A stretch of DNA of 64,000 bases from Streptomyces sp. NBC_01267 (GCF_036241575.1 NZ_CP108455.1:1564501-1628500); one strand, 5' to 3'; shown: positions 17,966 to 26,801, counted from the stretch's first letter. Translations and numbers: made by a program. The notes: a model not told the origin generated them from the letters alone.

Positions 17966-18868
17966 ATGACCGACGTACTGACCAATATCCGGGCGGATCT
18001 CTATCCGACCCGTGGTACGAGTGAAGTGACCACACCCCGCCAGGACCCGGTGGTCTGGTCGCGGCCCGGAGCCGCGGGGCCGGTCACCGGGCCCGAGCTC
18101 CAGGGCTTCGAGCGGGACGGGTTCCTCACCGTCGACCAGCTGCTCAGGGACGACGAAGTGCCGCTCTACCGCGCCGAACTGGACCGGCTGATCGCCGATC
18201 CGGACGTCCGCGCGGACGAGCGGTCCATCATCGAGCCGCAGTCGCAGGACGTCCGGTCGGTCTTCGAGGTGCACAAGCTGAGCGAGGTCTTCGCCCGGCT
18301 CGTGCGGGACGAACGGCTGGTGGGCCGGGCCCGGCAGATCCTCGGCTCGGACGTCTACGTCCACCAGTCCCGGATCAACGTCAAGCCGGGATTCGGCGCC
18401 AGTGGCTTCTACTGGCACTCGGACTTCGAGACCTGGCACGCCGAGGACGGTCTGGCCAACATGCGGGCCGTGTCGGTCTCGATCGCGCTGACCGAGAACT
18501 TCGACACCAACGGCGGCTTGATGATCATGCCGGGTTCGCACCAGCACTTCCTGGGGTGCGCGGGCGCGACGCCGAAGGACAACTACAAGAAGTCGCTCCA
18601 GATGCAGGACGCGGGCACCCCGTCGGACGCGGCACTGACGCGGATGGCGGACGCCCACGGCATCAGGCTCTTCACGGGCCGGGCCGGTTCGGCGACCTGG
18701 TTCGACTGCAACTGCATGCACGGCTCGGGCGACAACATCACGCCGTACGCGCGCAGCAACGTCTTCATCGTCTTCAACAGCGTGGAGAACGCGGCGGTGG
18801 AGCCGTTCGCGGCTCCTGTCCGGCGCCCGGAGTTCATCGGGGCACGGGACTTCACGCCGGTGAAGTGA
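17966..18868 (+). CDS. ectD: Ectoine 5-hydroxylase
   Basis: 300 residues, GGAGG at suitable spacing. Fe(II)/2-oxoglutarate dioxygenase of the PhyH type: metal ligands His151 and Asp153 in GFYWHSDFETWH and distal His252 in DCNCMHGSGDNITPYAR; the EctD signature around residues 137-160 is intact. Converts ectoine to 5-hydroxyectoine, a better protectant at high temperature. Last gene of the operon, followed by a strong hairpin. Confidence 0.96.
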   Translation: MTDVLTNIRADLYPTRGTSEVTTPRQDPVVWSRPGAAGPVTGPELQGFERDGFLTVDQLLRDDEVPLYRAELDRLIADPDVRADERSIIEPQSQDVRSVFEVHKLSEVFARLVRDERLVGRARQILGSDVYVHQSRINVKPGFGASGFYWHSDFETWHAEDGLANMRAVSVSIALTENFDTNGGLMIMPGSHQHFLGCAGATPKDNYKKSLQMQDAGTPSDAALTRMADAHGIRLFTGRAGSATWFDCNCMHGSGDNITPYARSNVFIVFNSVENAAVEPFAAPVRRPEFIGARDFTPVK

Positions 18869-18883
18869 GCCGACGTGCATGAA

Positions 18884-18914
18884 GAGGGGGACGGCACCGG
18901 GTGCCGTCCCCCTC
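18884..18914 (+). terminator. Terminator of ectABCD
   Basis: Perfect 14-bp stem (18884-18897 with 18901-18914) and a 3-nt loop, 15 bp after the ectD stop. The facing gene is convergent, so it may act in both directions. Confidence 0.85.
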
Positions 18915-18995
18915 TCCTGCGTCAGCCGCCGAGCGCGGGATGGTCCGTGCAGCCGCGGCAGCACTGATCCCGTACCGCTCCGGGCGCCCCGGCGG

Positions 18996-20048
18996 TCAGC
19001 CGGCGAGGACGTCCAGCAGCCGGTCGACGTCGGCTGCCGTGTTGTAGAGGTGGAAGGCGGCGCGCAGATTGCCCGCGCGGTCGGAGAGCGCGACGCCCGC
19101 CCGGCCGAGCTCCTCCTGGCGGTGGCCGAGCCCCGGCACCGAGACGATCGCCGAGCCGGGGGCGGCGACGAACTGCTGCCCCGTGCGGTCGAGGCCCGCC
19201 CGGAACCGGTCGGCGAGCGCGACGTCGTGACGCCCGATCACGGCGGGGCCGATCTCCTCGATCAACGCGAGGGAGTGCCGCGCCCCGGTGTACGAGAACA
19301 GGGCCGGGCTCTCGTCGAACCGCCGTGCGGAGTGGGCGAGTTCGGCCACCGGCCCGTAACAGCTGTCCCAGGGCTCCTCCCCCGCGACCCAGCCCGCGAA
19401 GACCGGGGTCAGCCCACCCAGGTCCTCGGGGACCACCAGGAAGGTGACTCCGCGCGGGCAGGTCAGCCATTTGAAGGCGACGGCCACCGTGTAGTCGTCC
19501 TCGGCGGCGGTGAGCGGCAGCCAGCCCGCCGACTGCGAGGCGTCCACGAGGGTACGGGCGCCGTGGGCGCGGGCGGCGGCCCGGACCGCGGCGAGATCGG
19601 CGAGCCGCCCGTCGGCCGACTGCACGGCGCTGACCGCGACGAGCGCGGTTTCCGGGCGTACCGCGTCCGCCAGCGACTCCAGCGGCACACTGCGCACCTT
19701 GAGGTCGCCCCGTACGACGAAGGGGTTCACCAGCGAGCTGAACTCCCCCTCGGCGACCAGGACTTCGGCCCCCTCGGGGAGCGAGGCGGCGATCAGTCCC
19801 GCGTAGACGGCGACGGAAGCCCCGGCCGCCACCCGGGACACCGGGACTCCGGCGAGCCGGGCGAAGGAGGCGCGGGAGGCCTCCACATCGGCGAACATGT
19901 CGGGCGGGCTGCCCACGGAGGCCGCCGTCACCGCCGCGTGCATCGCGGCGACGGTACGGGCCGGGAGCAGCCCGGTGCTCGCGGTGTTCAGATAGGTCGT
20001 CCGAGGCGCGAATTCCACGCCTGCCAAGGTCTCTGCCGAGGTCTCCAT
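18996..20048 (-). CDS. Class V-fold PLP-dependent aminotransferase/cysteine desulfurase-like enzyme
   Basis: 350 residues from the ATG at 20048; in-frame GTGs at 20054 and 20057 are alternatives. N-terminal TYLNTASTGLLPARTVAAM, mid-protein LVDASQSAGWLPL (PLP aspartate) and the likely PLP lysine in VAVAFKWLTCPRGVTFL. No mobile cysteine loop like SufS is apparent, so an aminotransferase, lyase or kynureninase-like role is more likely than desulfuration. Substrate unknown. Convergent with ectD. Confidence 0.8.
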   Translation of the reverse strand: METSAETLAGVEFAPRTTYLNTASTGLLPARTVAAMHAAVTAASVGSPPDMFADVEASRASFARLAGVPVSRVAAGASVAVYAGLIAASLPEGAEVLVAEGEFSSLVNPFVVRGDLKVRSVPLESLADAVRPETALVAVSAVQSADGRLADLAAVRAAARAHGARTLVDASQSAGWLPLTAAEDDYTVAVAFKWLTCPRGVTFLVVPEDLGGLTPVFAGWVAGEEPWDSCYGPVAELAHSARRFDESPALFSYTGARHSLALIEEIGPAVIGRHDVALADRFRAGLDRTGQQFVAAPGSAIVSVPGLGHRQEELGRAGVALSDRAGNLRAAFHLYNTAADVDRLLDVLAG

Positions 20049-20118
20049 GGGCACCACTCTGCGGCCCCGGCGGCTCTCCGTCCATCGCGAAGAGCCGCCG
20101 GGTACCGCGAAGGGACGC

Positions 20119-20286
20119 CTAAGGGCTGTCCCGTAATTCCTGGTGGATCAGCGCACGGCGTCAGATGCGGTGCATCGCAAGGCGGAGGGGCGCCCGAATA
20201 CTGGATGTATTCGGGCGTTCCGACAACGCCGCGAGGTGCCGTAGCTGTCGTCGTGCGCCCGCCAGGAATTACGGGACAGCCCTTAG
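20119..20286. mobile_element. 168-bp palindromic MITE-like element, copy 1
   Basis: Perfect 25-bp terminal inverted repeats at 20119-20143 and 20262-20286. Inside are TCGCAAGGCGGAG, then an 11-bp-arm palindrome (CGCCCGAATAC/GTATTCGGGCG), then GACAACGCCGCGAG. The same two motifs frame the middle of the elements at 29242 and 50115, though the end repeats differ. It codes for no credible protein. It lies between two leftward genes and may have been moved by a transposase acting in trans. Confidence 0.75.
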
Positions 20287-20330
20287 CCTCTCGTTTGGAT
20301 CACCCCGGGCTCGCGGGGTGATCCAAACGA
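20286..20330 (-). terminator. Perfect hairpin after the DsbA gene, related to one end of repeat copy 3
   Basis: A 17-bp perfect stem (20291-20307 with 20314-20330), loop GGCTCG. It starts 7 bp beyond the stop of the leftward DsbA-family gene and is well placed to terminate it. Bases 20286-20320 match 50116-50150, the end of the element in the dapA-like gene, at 32 of 35 positions. It directly abuts repeat copy 1. Confidence 0.75.
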
Positions 20331-20336
20331 AAGACC

Positions 20337-21059
20337 CTATGCCTGGCCGCCGGCCTGCGGAACGTCGCACCCGTCCGGCCCGCAGACCTCGCCGTCCCCG
20401 CTGACCGCCGTCAGCCGGGGCTTGGCGTCCCAGGCCTGGCCGAGCGCCTGGGTGAAGACCTCGGCGGGCTGGGCGCCGGAGACGCCGAAGGCGCGGTCGA
20501 GTACGAAGAACGGCACGCCGTTCGCGCCCAGTTCGGCCGCCTCGCGCTCGTCGTCCCGTACCGCGTCGGCGTACGCGGTGGGGTCGGCCAGCACCGTGCG
20601 GGCCGCGCCGGCGTCGAGGCCCGCTTCGGCGGCGAGCTCCACCAGGTGCTCGTCGCTTCCGAAGACGGACTGCTCGTCGGCGAAGTTCGCCCGGTAGAGC
20701 AGCCCGATCAGCTCGTCCTGGCGGCCCTGTTCCTTGGCGAAGTGCAGCAGCCGGTGCATGTCGAAGGTGTTCCCGTGGTCACGGCCCTCGGTGCGGTAGC
20801 CCAGCCCCTCGGCTCCGGCGTTGGCGGCGATGTTGTTCTCGGCCTCCTGTGCCTGCTCCGCGGTGAGCCCGTACTTCTTGCCGAGCATCTCGATCACGGG
20901 GGCGGCGTCGCCCTTCGCGCGGCCCGGGTCGAGCTCGAAGGAACGGTGCACCACCTCGACCTGGTCCCGGTGCGGGAAGGCGGCCAGCGCCTTCTCGAAC
21001 CGCGCCTTGCCCACGTAGCACCAGGGGCAGGCGATGTCGCTCCAGATCTCGACGCGCAT
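20337..21059 (-). CDS. DsbA-family oxidoreductase, FrnE-like
   Basis: 240 residues from the ATG at 21059, preferred over 21068 because GGAGAG then has normal spacing. Thioredoxin-fold active site CPWC (Cys11, Cys14) in WSDIACPWCYVGK, and the cis-proline loop in GANGVPFFVLD. Cytosolic (no signal peptide), as in FrnE-type 2-hydroxychromene-isomerase-like DsbA proteins. A C-terminal extension carries two more cysteines (EVCGPDGCDV). Role: thiol-disulphide exchange, perhaps in oxidative stress; substrate unknown. Confidence 0.88.
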   Translation of the reverse strand: MRVEIWSDIACPWCYVGKARFEKALAAFPHRDQVEVVHRSFELDPGRAKGDAAPVIEMLGKKYGLTAEQAQEAENNIAANAGAEGLGYRTEGRDHGNTFDMHRLLHFAKEQGRQDELIGLLYRANFADEQSVFGSDEHLVELAAEAGLDAGAARTVLADPTAYADAVRDDEREAAELGANGVPFFVLDRAFGVSGAQPAEVFTQALGQAWDAKPRLTAVSGDGEVCGPDGCDVPQAGGQA

Positions 21060-21109
21060 GTTCTTCATCTCTCCAGGATCGTGACGCGCGGGAGGCCCCG
21101 CGCACCTGG

Positions 21110-21628
21110 TCAACGTGGCGGGGTACCGGCGCATTCCCCGGCGCTCCCGGCGGCCGGGACGGTCAGCAGCATCGTGATGTGATCGTCGCCGGGTCCCCGG
21201 AGCACGGTGGCGTCCTGCTGCCAGCCGTGCCGGGTGTAGAAGCGCTGGGCGCGCAGATTGTGCTCGAACACGGTGAGCCGCGCCCCGGGCACTCCGGTCT
21301 GCTGCCAGGCGGTCACCACCGCGGTGTGCAGGGCGCTGCCGATGCCCTTGCCCCAGCGCGCCGGAGCGACATGGAACTGGGTGAGGGTCATGGCCCCGTC
21401 GATGACGCGGAAGGCCGCGACCCCGGAGACGACACCCCCGTCCTCCGCGCAGAGCACACCGCCGTCCTGCCGCGCCACGGCCCGGACCCAGCCCTCGCGG
21501 ACCTGGGACAGCACGTCGGGGCCCGCGTACTCGGCCACCGGGAGGTGCCCCTCGTAGTACGTCGCGCGGGCGGCAGCGTGAAAGGTGGCGATCGTGTCGA
21601 TGTCTTCGGGACCAGCAATTCGGATCAT
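21110..21628 (-). CDS. GNAT-family N-acetyltransferase
   Basis: 172 residues. The acetyl-CoA motif is in FHVAPARWGKGIGSALHTAVV, with LTVFEHNLRAQRFYTRHGWQQ as the typical C-terminal block. The substrate is not predictable. Located 51 bp upstream of the DsbA-family gene on the same strand, so possibly co-transcribed. Confidence 0.85.
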   Translation of the reverse strand: MIRIAGPEDIDTIATFHAAARATYYEGHLPVAEYAGPDVLSQVREGWVRAVARQDGGVLCAEDGGVVSGVAAFRVIDGAMTLTQFHVAPARWGKGIGSALHTAVVTAWQQTGVPGARLTVFEHNLRAQRFYTRHGWQQDATVLRGPGDDHITMLLTVPAAGSAGECAGTPPR

Positions 21629-21681
21629 GAGGGGAAGGACGCGGGCGGCCGGGGCACAGTTGCAGCCCGGCCGCCCGCGCG

Positions 21682-22281
21682 TCAGCTGCCGTCGCGCAGC
21701 CCCTTGGGCGCGTACGCCCGGTACGCGACGGAGTCGAAGGTCACCGCGCAGCCGTCGGCCTCCGGCGACTGCGCCAGGAAGCCGATCCGGGCGGCTGCGG
21801 CGTCACCGAGCGCGAAGACCCGGACGAACGTCCAGCGCTCACCGTCCGGCGACGCGTGGAAGGCGAACGCACTGCCCGTGCGGCTGATCCGCAGCCAGAC
21901 ACTGTCGCCCTCCACCACCGAGGAGTTGACGTCGTCGGAGTACCCACGGGTCACGACCGAGCAGATCGTGGGGGTGTCCGGGGAGAGTTCGAGGCAGAGC
22001 TTGGCCCACTCGCGGTCGCCCACGTGCAGGTAGAGGGCGCCCGCGTCGCCCGCGCCGACGAAACCGACCGCCACTCTGGCGATCAGCTGGAAGTCGCCCG
22101 GCGGCGGCGTGCCGAGCAGCCGGGGCGCGTCGGACGCGGGATCCAGGGAGTCGCCCGCCGGTGGTACGAACAGGTCCTGGCGCGCTCCCGCACGGACCGA
22201 AAGCACCCCTGAGCCGTGCGACCAGGGGGCCTGCGGGCCGTACGGGCTCAGCGGGAAGGGCAGTTCCGGGAGCCGGTTCAT
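21682..22281 (-). CDS. DUF1349-family protein (concanavalin-like beta-sandwich)
   Basis: 199 residues. ATG overlaps the stop of the aldehyde dehydrogenase gene by 4 bp (ATGA), which fixes the start. Blocks DAGALYLHVGDREWAKLCLE, CSVVTRGYSDDVNS and VWLRISRTGSAFAFHASPDG are DUF1349 hallmarks; the family is laminin-G/glucanase-like and often binds or acts on carbohydrate. Coupling to the dehydrogenase suggests a role in sugar acid use, but no catalytic residue can be assigned. Confidence 0.85.
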   Translation of the reverse strand: MNRLPELPFPLSPYGPQAPWSHGSGVLSVRAGARQDLFVPPAGDSLDPASDAPRLLGTPPPGDFQLIARVAVGFVGAGDAGALYLHVGDREWAKLCLELSPDTPTICSVVTRGYSDDVNSSVVEGDSVWLRISRTGSAFAFHASPDGERWTFVRVFALGDAAAARIGFLAQSPEADGCAVTFDSVAYRAYAPKGLRDGS

Positions 22282-23804
22282 TCCGGCAGCCCGTTGATGC
22301 GCCGCGGCAGGCCCAGCGGGTTGGCCTCGCGCAGTTCCGGCGGGAGCAGCGCCTCCGGCGTCGTCTGGTACACGACCGGGCGCAGCCAGCGCTCGATCGC
22401 GGTGCCGCCGACCGAGGTGGAGGTGGAGGTGGAGGCCGGGTAGGGGCCGCCGTGGTGCTGTGCGGGGGCGACCGCGACGCCGGTCGGCCAGCCGTTGACC
22501 AGGACACGCCCGGCGAGCGGGGTGAGTTCGGCGAGCAGCGCGGCGGCGCCGCCTTCGCCGGCGGCCTCGGCGGCGGACACCTGGAGGGTCGCCGTCAGGT
22601 TGCCGGGGAGCCGGGAGAGCACCGCGGCGATCTCGTCGGCCGATTCGTAGCGGGCGACGACCGTCACCGGGCCGAAGCACTCTTCGAGGAGCAGGTCGTG
22701 CTCGCCGTCCGCGGCGAGCAGCGCGGCGGGCAGCGTCAGGAAGCCCGCGCTCACGGTGTGGTCGCTGCCCGCGCCGGGGGTGACCGGTGCGTCGACCCCG
22801 GTGAGCGCGGCCCGTTCGCGTACCCCCGCGAGGAAGTTGTCGCGCATCCGGTGGTCGAGGAGGACTCCGGCTTCGCTGTCGCTGACCGCGTCGGTCAGCG
22901 CCTTCACGAGGGTGTCACCGGCCGCTCCGCCGGGGACGAGGACGAAGCCGGGCTTCACGCAGAACTGGCCGACGCCCTGGGTGACGGAGCCCGCGAGGCC
23001 GGCGCCGATCTCCTCGGCGCGCTCGGCAGCCGCGGCCTCGGTCACCACGACCGGGTTGAGCGAGCCGAGCTCGCCGTGGAAGGGGATCGGCACGGGCCTG
23101 GCGGCTGCCGCGTCGAAGAGGGCCCGGCCGCCCCGTACCGAGCCGGTGAAGCCGGCGGCGGCGACCAGCGGGTGCTTGACCAGCGCGACACCGGCGTCGA
23201 AGCCGTGCACCACGGAGATCACCGCGGCGGGCAGTCCGACCTGCTCGGCGGCCCGGTGCAGCACGGCGACGCACAGTTCGGAGGTGGCGGGGTGGTCCGG
23301 GTGGGCCTTGACCACGACCGGGCAGCCGGCCGCGAGCGCGCTCGCGGTGTCCCCGCCGGGTACCGAGAAGGCCAGCGGGAAGTTGCTCGCCGCGTAGACC
23401 GCGACGACTCCCAGCGGCAGCTTGTACCGGCGCAGGTCGGGCCGGGGCGGTATGGCGCCGGGGTCCGGGTGGTCGATGCGGATGTCGAGGAAGAAGCCTT
23501 CGTCGATGACGTCGGCGAAGGCCCTGAACTGGGCCGTGGTGCGGGCGAGTTCGCCCGTGAGCCGGCCGGGGCCGAGCGCGCTCTCCGCGTCGGCCGCCTC
23601 GATGACCTGCGGCGCCGCTTCGTCGAGCAGGTCGGCGGCGGTGCGCAGCAGCGCGGCCCGTACCCTACGGTCGGCGAGCGTCGCACGCACGGCGTGGGCG
23701 GCGCGGACCGCCTGGTCCACCTCACCCGCCGTGGCCTCCAGCGCGACCTGTTCGCGCTGCTTCCCGGTTCGGGGGTCGACACTCCAGACTGGTGTTGCTG
23801 CCAC
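22278..23804 (-). CDS. 2,5-dioxovalerate (alpha-ketoglutarate semialdehyde) dehydrogenase, NADP type
   Basis: 508 residues from the GTG at 23804 with GGAAGGA upstream. Aldehyde dehydrogenase fold: VYAASNFPLAFSVPGGDTAS, FTGSVRGGRALFDAA, catalytic Glu in FHGELGSLNPVV, and catalytic Cys in GVGQFCVKPGFVLVP. The sequence is of the KGSADH (aldehyde dehydrogenase NADP+) subtype that oxidises 2,5-dioxopentanoate to 2-oxoglutarate, the last step of oxidative hexuronate and aldarate breakdown. Divergent IclR regulator and two palindromes upstream support a catabolic role, paired with kdgD at 31.8 kb. Confidence 0.85.
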   Translation of the reverse strand: MAATPVWSVDPRTGKQREQVALEATAGEVDQAVRAAHAVRATLADRRVRAALLRTAADLLDEAAPQVIEAADAESALGPGRLTGELARTTAQFRAFADVIDEGFFLDIRIDHPDPGAIPPRPDLRRYKLPLGVVAVYAASNFPLAFSVPGGDTASALAAGCPVVVKAHPDHPATSELCVAVLHRAAEQVGLPAAVISVVHGFDAGVALVKHPLVAAAGFTGSVRGGRALFDAAAARPVPIPFHGELGSLNPVVVTEAAAAERAEEIGAGLAGSVTQGVGQFCVKPGFVLVPGGAAGDTLVKALTDAVSDSEAGVLLDHRMRDNFLAGVRERAALTGVDAPVTPGAGSDHTVSAGFLTLPAALLAADGEHDLLLEECFGPVTVVARYESADEIAAVLSRLPGNLTATLQVSAAEAAGEGGAAALLAELTPLAGRVLVNGWPTGVAVAPAQHHGGPYPASTSTSTSVGGTAIERWLRPVVYQTTPEALLPPELREANPLGLPRRINGLPE

Positions 23805-23857
23805 CGCGAACGTCCTTCCAGATCCACTGCCGCACAGCATGACTTGTTCGGTAAAGT

Positions 23858-23875
23858 TGTTCGGTATTCTGAACA
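23858..23875. promoter_or_regulatory. Candidate IclR operator 1
   Basis: TGTTC-GGTATTCT-GAACA: perfect 5-bp arms, 8-bp spacer, between the divergent dehydrogenase and IclR genes. Its centre is 19 bp from the second, similar site. Confidence 0.6.
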
Positions 23876-23876
23876 C

Positions 23877-23894
23877 AGTTCCAGATCATGAACT
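23877..23894. promoter_or_regulatory. Candidate IclR operator 2
   Basis: AGTTC-CAGATCAT-GAACT: the same 5-8-5 architecture as the site just before it, so a tandem pair of dimer sites covers the divergent promoter region. Confidence 0.6.
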
Positions 23895-23947
23895 CTCCTG
23901 GAACTCTAATAACGCGCGTTCAGCATTGACAAGAGGGGCAGGGTCGA

Positions 23948-24721
23948 ATGTCGACTGCCGAGACAGCAGGTGGGGCGCAGGTCAAGTCCGCGGTGCGGAC
24001 GGTCGAGTTGCTGGAGTACTTCGCCGGGCGGCCCGGCATGCACTCCCTGGCGGCCGTCCAGGAGGCGGTCGGCTACCCCAAATCCAGCCTCTACATGCTG
24101 CTGCGCACCCTGGTGGAGCTGGGCTGGGTGGAGACCGACGCGACCGGCACGCGGTACGGCATCGGCGTACGCGCCCTGCTCGTCGGCACGTCGTACATCG
24201 ACGGCGACGAGGTCGTAGCGGCGGCCCGCGCCACCCTGGACCGGCTCTCCGACGACACCACGGAGACCATCCACCTCGCCCGCCTCGACGGCACGAACGT
24301 CGTCTACCTCGCCACCCGCCAGTCGCAGCACTATCTGCGCCCGTTCACCCGCGTCGGCCGTCGGCTGCCCGCCCACTCGACGTCGCTGGGCAAGGCGCTG
24401 CTCGCCACCCACAGCGACGAGCAGGTCCGCAAGATGCTGCCGGAGACCATGGCGCAGCTGACCGAGCACACGATCACCGACCGCGAGAAGCTCATCGAGG
24501 AACTGCACCTCATCCGCGAGCAGGGGTACGCGGTCGACCGCGAGGAGAACACCCTGGGGCTGCGCTGCTTCGGCGTCGCGATCCCGTACCGCACCCCGGC
24601 GCGCGACGCGATCAGCTGCTCGGTACCGGTCGCCCGGCTCACCCCGGCGCACGAGCAGATGGTCAAGGACGCACTCTTCGACGCCCGCGACCGGCTGACC
24701 CTCGCCACCCGGAGGCTCTGA
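23948..24721 (+). CDS. IclR-family transcriptional regulator
   Basis: 257 residues. N-terminal winged helix (VKSAVRTVELLEYFAGRPG, AVGYPKSSLYMLLRTLVELGW) and a C-terminal IclR effector domain (RLPAHSTSLGKALLA, GYAVDREENTLGLRCFGVAI). Divergent from the KGSA dehydrogenase gene with two 5-8-5 palindromes between, so it most likely controls that gene and itself in response to a sugar-acid intermediate. The stop overlaps the next ATG by one base. Confidence 0.92.
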   Translation: MSTAETAGGAQVKSAVRTVELLEYFAGRPGMHSLAAVQEAVGYPKSSLYMLLRTLVELGWVETDATGTRYGIGVRALLVGTSYIDGDEVVAAARATLDRLSDDTTETIHLARLDGTNVVYLATRQSQHYLRPFTRVGRRLPAHSTSLGKALLATHSDEQVRKMLPETMAQLTEHTITDREKLIEELHLIREQGYAVDREENTLGLRCFGVAIPYRTPARDAISCSVPVARLTPAHEQMVKDALFDARDRLTLATRRL

Positions 24722-25191
24722 TGGACATCGTCCTGCGCGCGGTCGAGGACGCGGACCTGCCGGTGATCTTCGCGCACATGAGCGACCCCGTCTCGAACCA
24801 TATGGCGGCCTTCACCTGCGAGGACCCCACGGACCGGGCGTACTTCGACGCACACTGGAAGCGGATCCGCGCCTCGGACGCCGTCCTGCGTACCGTGCTC
24901 GCCGACGGTGCGGTCGTCGGCCACACCGCGGTGTACGGGCCGCCCGACGAGCGCTCGGTCACCTACACGATCGGGCGGGCCCACTGGGGCAGGGGCCTCG
25001 CGACCGCCGCGCTGCGCGCGCTGCTCGCCCTGGTCCCCGAGCGGCCCCTGTACGCCCGCGCCGCCGCCGACAACCCGGGCTCGGCCCGGGTGCTGGAGAA
25101 GTGCGGTTTCGTCGTCACCGGCCGGAACCGGGACTTCGCGCACTCCCGCGGGGCGGAGACCGACGAGCTGCTGTTCACCCTGCCGGGATGA
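24721..25191 (+). CDS. GNAT-family N-acetyltransferase
   Basis: 156 residues, ATG overlapping the IclR stop (TGATG). RAHWGRGLATAALRALLAL is the acetyl-CoA motif and AADNPGSARVLEKCGFV the C-terminal block, as in RimJ/RimL-like acetyltransferases. Co-transcribed with the regulator; substrate unknown. Confidence 0.85.
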   Translation: MDIVLRAVEDADLPVIFAHMSDPVSNHMAAFTCEDPTDRAYFDAHWKRIRASDAVLRTVLADGAVVGHTAVYGPPDERSVTYTIGRAHWGRGLATAALRALLALVPERPLYARAAADNPGSARVLEKCGFVVTGRNRDFAHSRGAETDELLFTLPG

Positions 25192-25349
25192 GACCTGCCG
25201 GGACGAGACCCGTCCCCGCCGCCCGGACCGGACGGACCGGGCGGTGGGGACGGACCGGGCGGACCGGAGGCGGCCCCCGCAGATGAGAGCCGGCTGAAAA
25301 AATCGAGGCCCGGGAACGGCACACCCGGCTCCGTTCGTCTCCACACGGG

Positions 25350-26801
25350 ATGAACAAGACAATCAGGCGCACCTCGGTCTTCTGCCTGCTCCTCGTCCTC
25401 GCGCTGCTGGTGCGGGCGACCTGGCTGCAGGCGTTCGAGACCCAGGCGCTCGCGGACAACAAGCACAACCGGCGGACCACGATCGCGCAGTACGCGCAGC
25501 CGCTCGGCGACATCGTCGTGGGCGGTTCCGCGGTCACCGGATCGAAGCGGACGGACAGCGATGACCTCGCCTACAAACGCACGTACACCGACGGCGACCT
25601 CTATGCGGCCGTCACCGGATACAGCTCGCAGGCCTACGGGTCGACGCAGCTCGAAAGCCTCTACAGCAGCGTGCTCGACGGCACCGACGACCGGCTGAAG
25701 AACCCGGTGCAGGCGCTCACCGGCAAGCAGACGGCCCCCGGTGACGTGCTGACCACGATCGATCCCGCGGTGCAGAAGGCGGGGTACCGGGCGCTCGGCG
25801 ACAAGAAGGGCGCGGCCGTCGCCATCGATCCGAAGTCGGGCGAGATCCTCGGGATGGTCTCCACGCCCTCGTACGACCCGTCGAAGATCAGCGGGACGAC
25901 GGACGGCGCCGCCTGGAAGCAGCTGACCGGCGACAAGAGCCAGCCGATGCTCAACCGGGCGCTGCGCCAGCCGCTGCCGCCCGGCTCCACCTTCAAACTG
26001 GTGGTCGCGTCGGCGGCGCTGGAGAACGGGCTGTTCTCGTCGGTCGACGAGAAGACGGACAGCCCGAACCCGTACCGCCTGCCGGGTACGACCACGGATC
26101 TGAAGAACGAGAGCGCGTCGGCCCCCTGTGAGAACGCGACGCTCCGCACCGCGCTCCAGTACTCCTGCAACAACGTCTTCGGGAAGCTGGCCGACGATCT
26201 GGGTCAGGCCAAGCTGAAGGCGATGGCGGAGAAGTTCGGCTTCAACGACACCAAGCAGGACGTGCCGGTGCGGGCGTGGCCGAGCATCTACCCGTCCGGC
26301 ATGGACCAGGCGCAGACGGCGCTCACCGGCATCGGCCAGTTCGATGTGACCGCCACGCCGCTCCAGATGGCGATGGTGTCGTCGACCCTGGCCAACGGCG
26401 GGGTGCTGACCACCCCGCACATGGTCTCGAAGGTGACGGACGGGGACGGCAACACCCTTCAGTCGTACGGTAAGCCGGCGTCCCGTCGGATCGTCTCCCA
26501 GTCCACCGCCGCGCAGTTGCGCAGCGCGATGGTGACCGTCGTCGAGGACGGAACGGGCTCCAACGCCAAGGTCGGCGGCGCCGAGGTGGGCGGCAAGACG
26601 GGCACGGCGCAGCACGGCGAGAACAACAGCCAGGCCCCGTACGCCTGGTTCACGTCGTACGCGAAGGACAAGGCGACCGGCAAGGAGGTGGCGGTGGCGG
26701 TGCTCGTCGAGGATTCGAACGCGACGCGCGCCGAGATCAGCGGCAACGGTCTGGCGGCGCCGGTCGCACAGAAGATGATGGCGGCGGCGCTGAAGAGGTA
26801 G
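25350..26801 (+). CDS. Secreted/membrane-anchored penicillin-binding transpeptidase (PbpA-like)
   Basis: 483 residues with an N-terminal anchor (VFCLLLVLALLVRATWLQAF). Short dimerisation domain, then the transpeptidase domain with all three motifs: STFK (Ser213-Lys216), SCN (272-274) and KTG (416-418). Catalyses D,D-transpeptidation of peptidoglycan outside the membrane. The form is that of small class B PBPs of Streptomyces, which have several PbpA paralogues; this one is monocistronic and not next to ftsW/pknB. No clear ribosome site precedes the ATG. Confidence 0.92.
   Translation: MNKTIRRTSVFCLLLVLALLVRATWLQAFETQALADNKHNRRTTIAQYAQPLGDIVVGGSAVTGSKRTDSDDLAYKRTYTDGDLYAAVTGYSSQAYGSTQLESLYSSVLDGTDDRLKNPVQALTGKQTAPGDVLTTIDPAVQKAGYRALGDKKGAAVAIDPKSGEILGMVSTPSYDPSKISGTTDGAAWKQLTGDKSQPMLNRALRQPLPPGSTFKLVVASAALENGLFSSVDEKTDSPNPYRLPGTTTDLKNESASAPCENATLRTALQYSCNNVFGKLADDLGQAKLKAMAEKFGFNDTKQDVPVRAWPSIYPSGMDQAQTALTGIGQFDVTATPLQMAMVSSTLANGGVLTTPHMVSKVTDGDGNTLQSYGKPASRRIVSQSTAAQLRSAMVTVVEDGTGSNAKVGGAEVGGKTGTAQHGENNSQAPYAWFTSYAKDKATGKEVAVAVLVEDSNATRAEISGNGLAAPVAQKMMAAALKR

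Noticed and set aside
18996..20048. Cysteine desulfurase assignment for the class V enzyme
   Set aside because: No conserved active-site cysteine loop of the IscS/SufS type was found near the expected C-terminal position.
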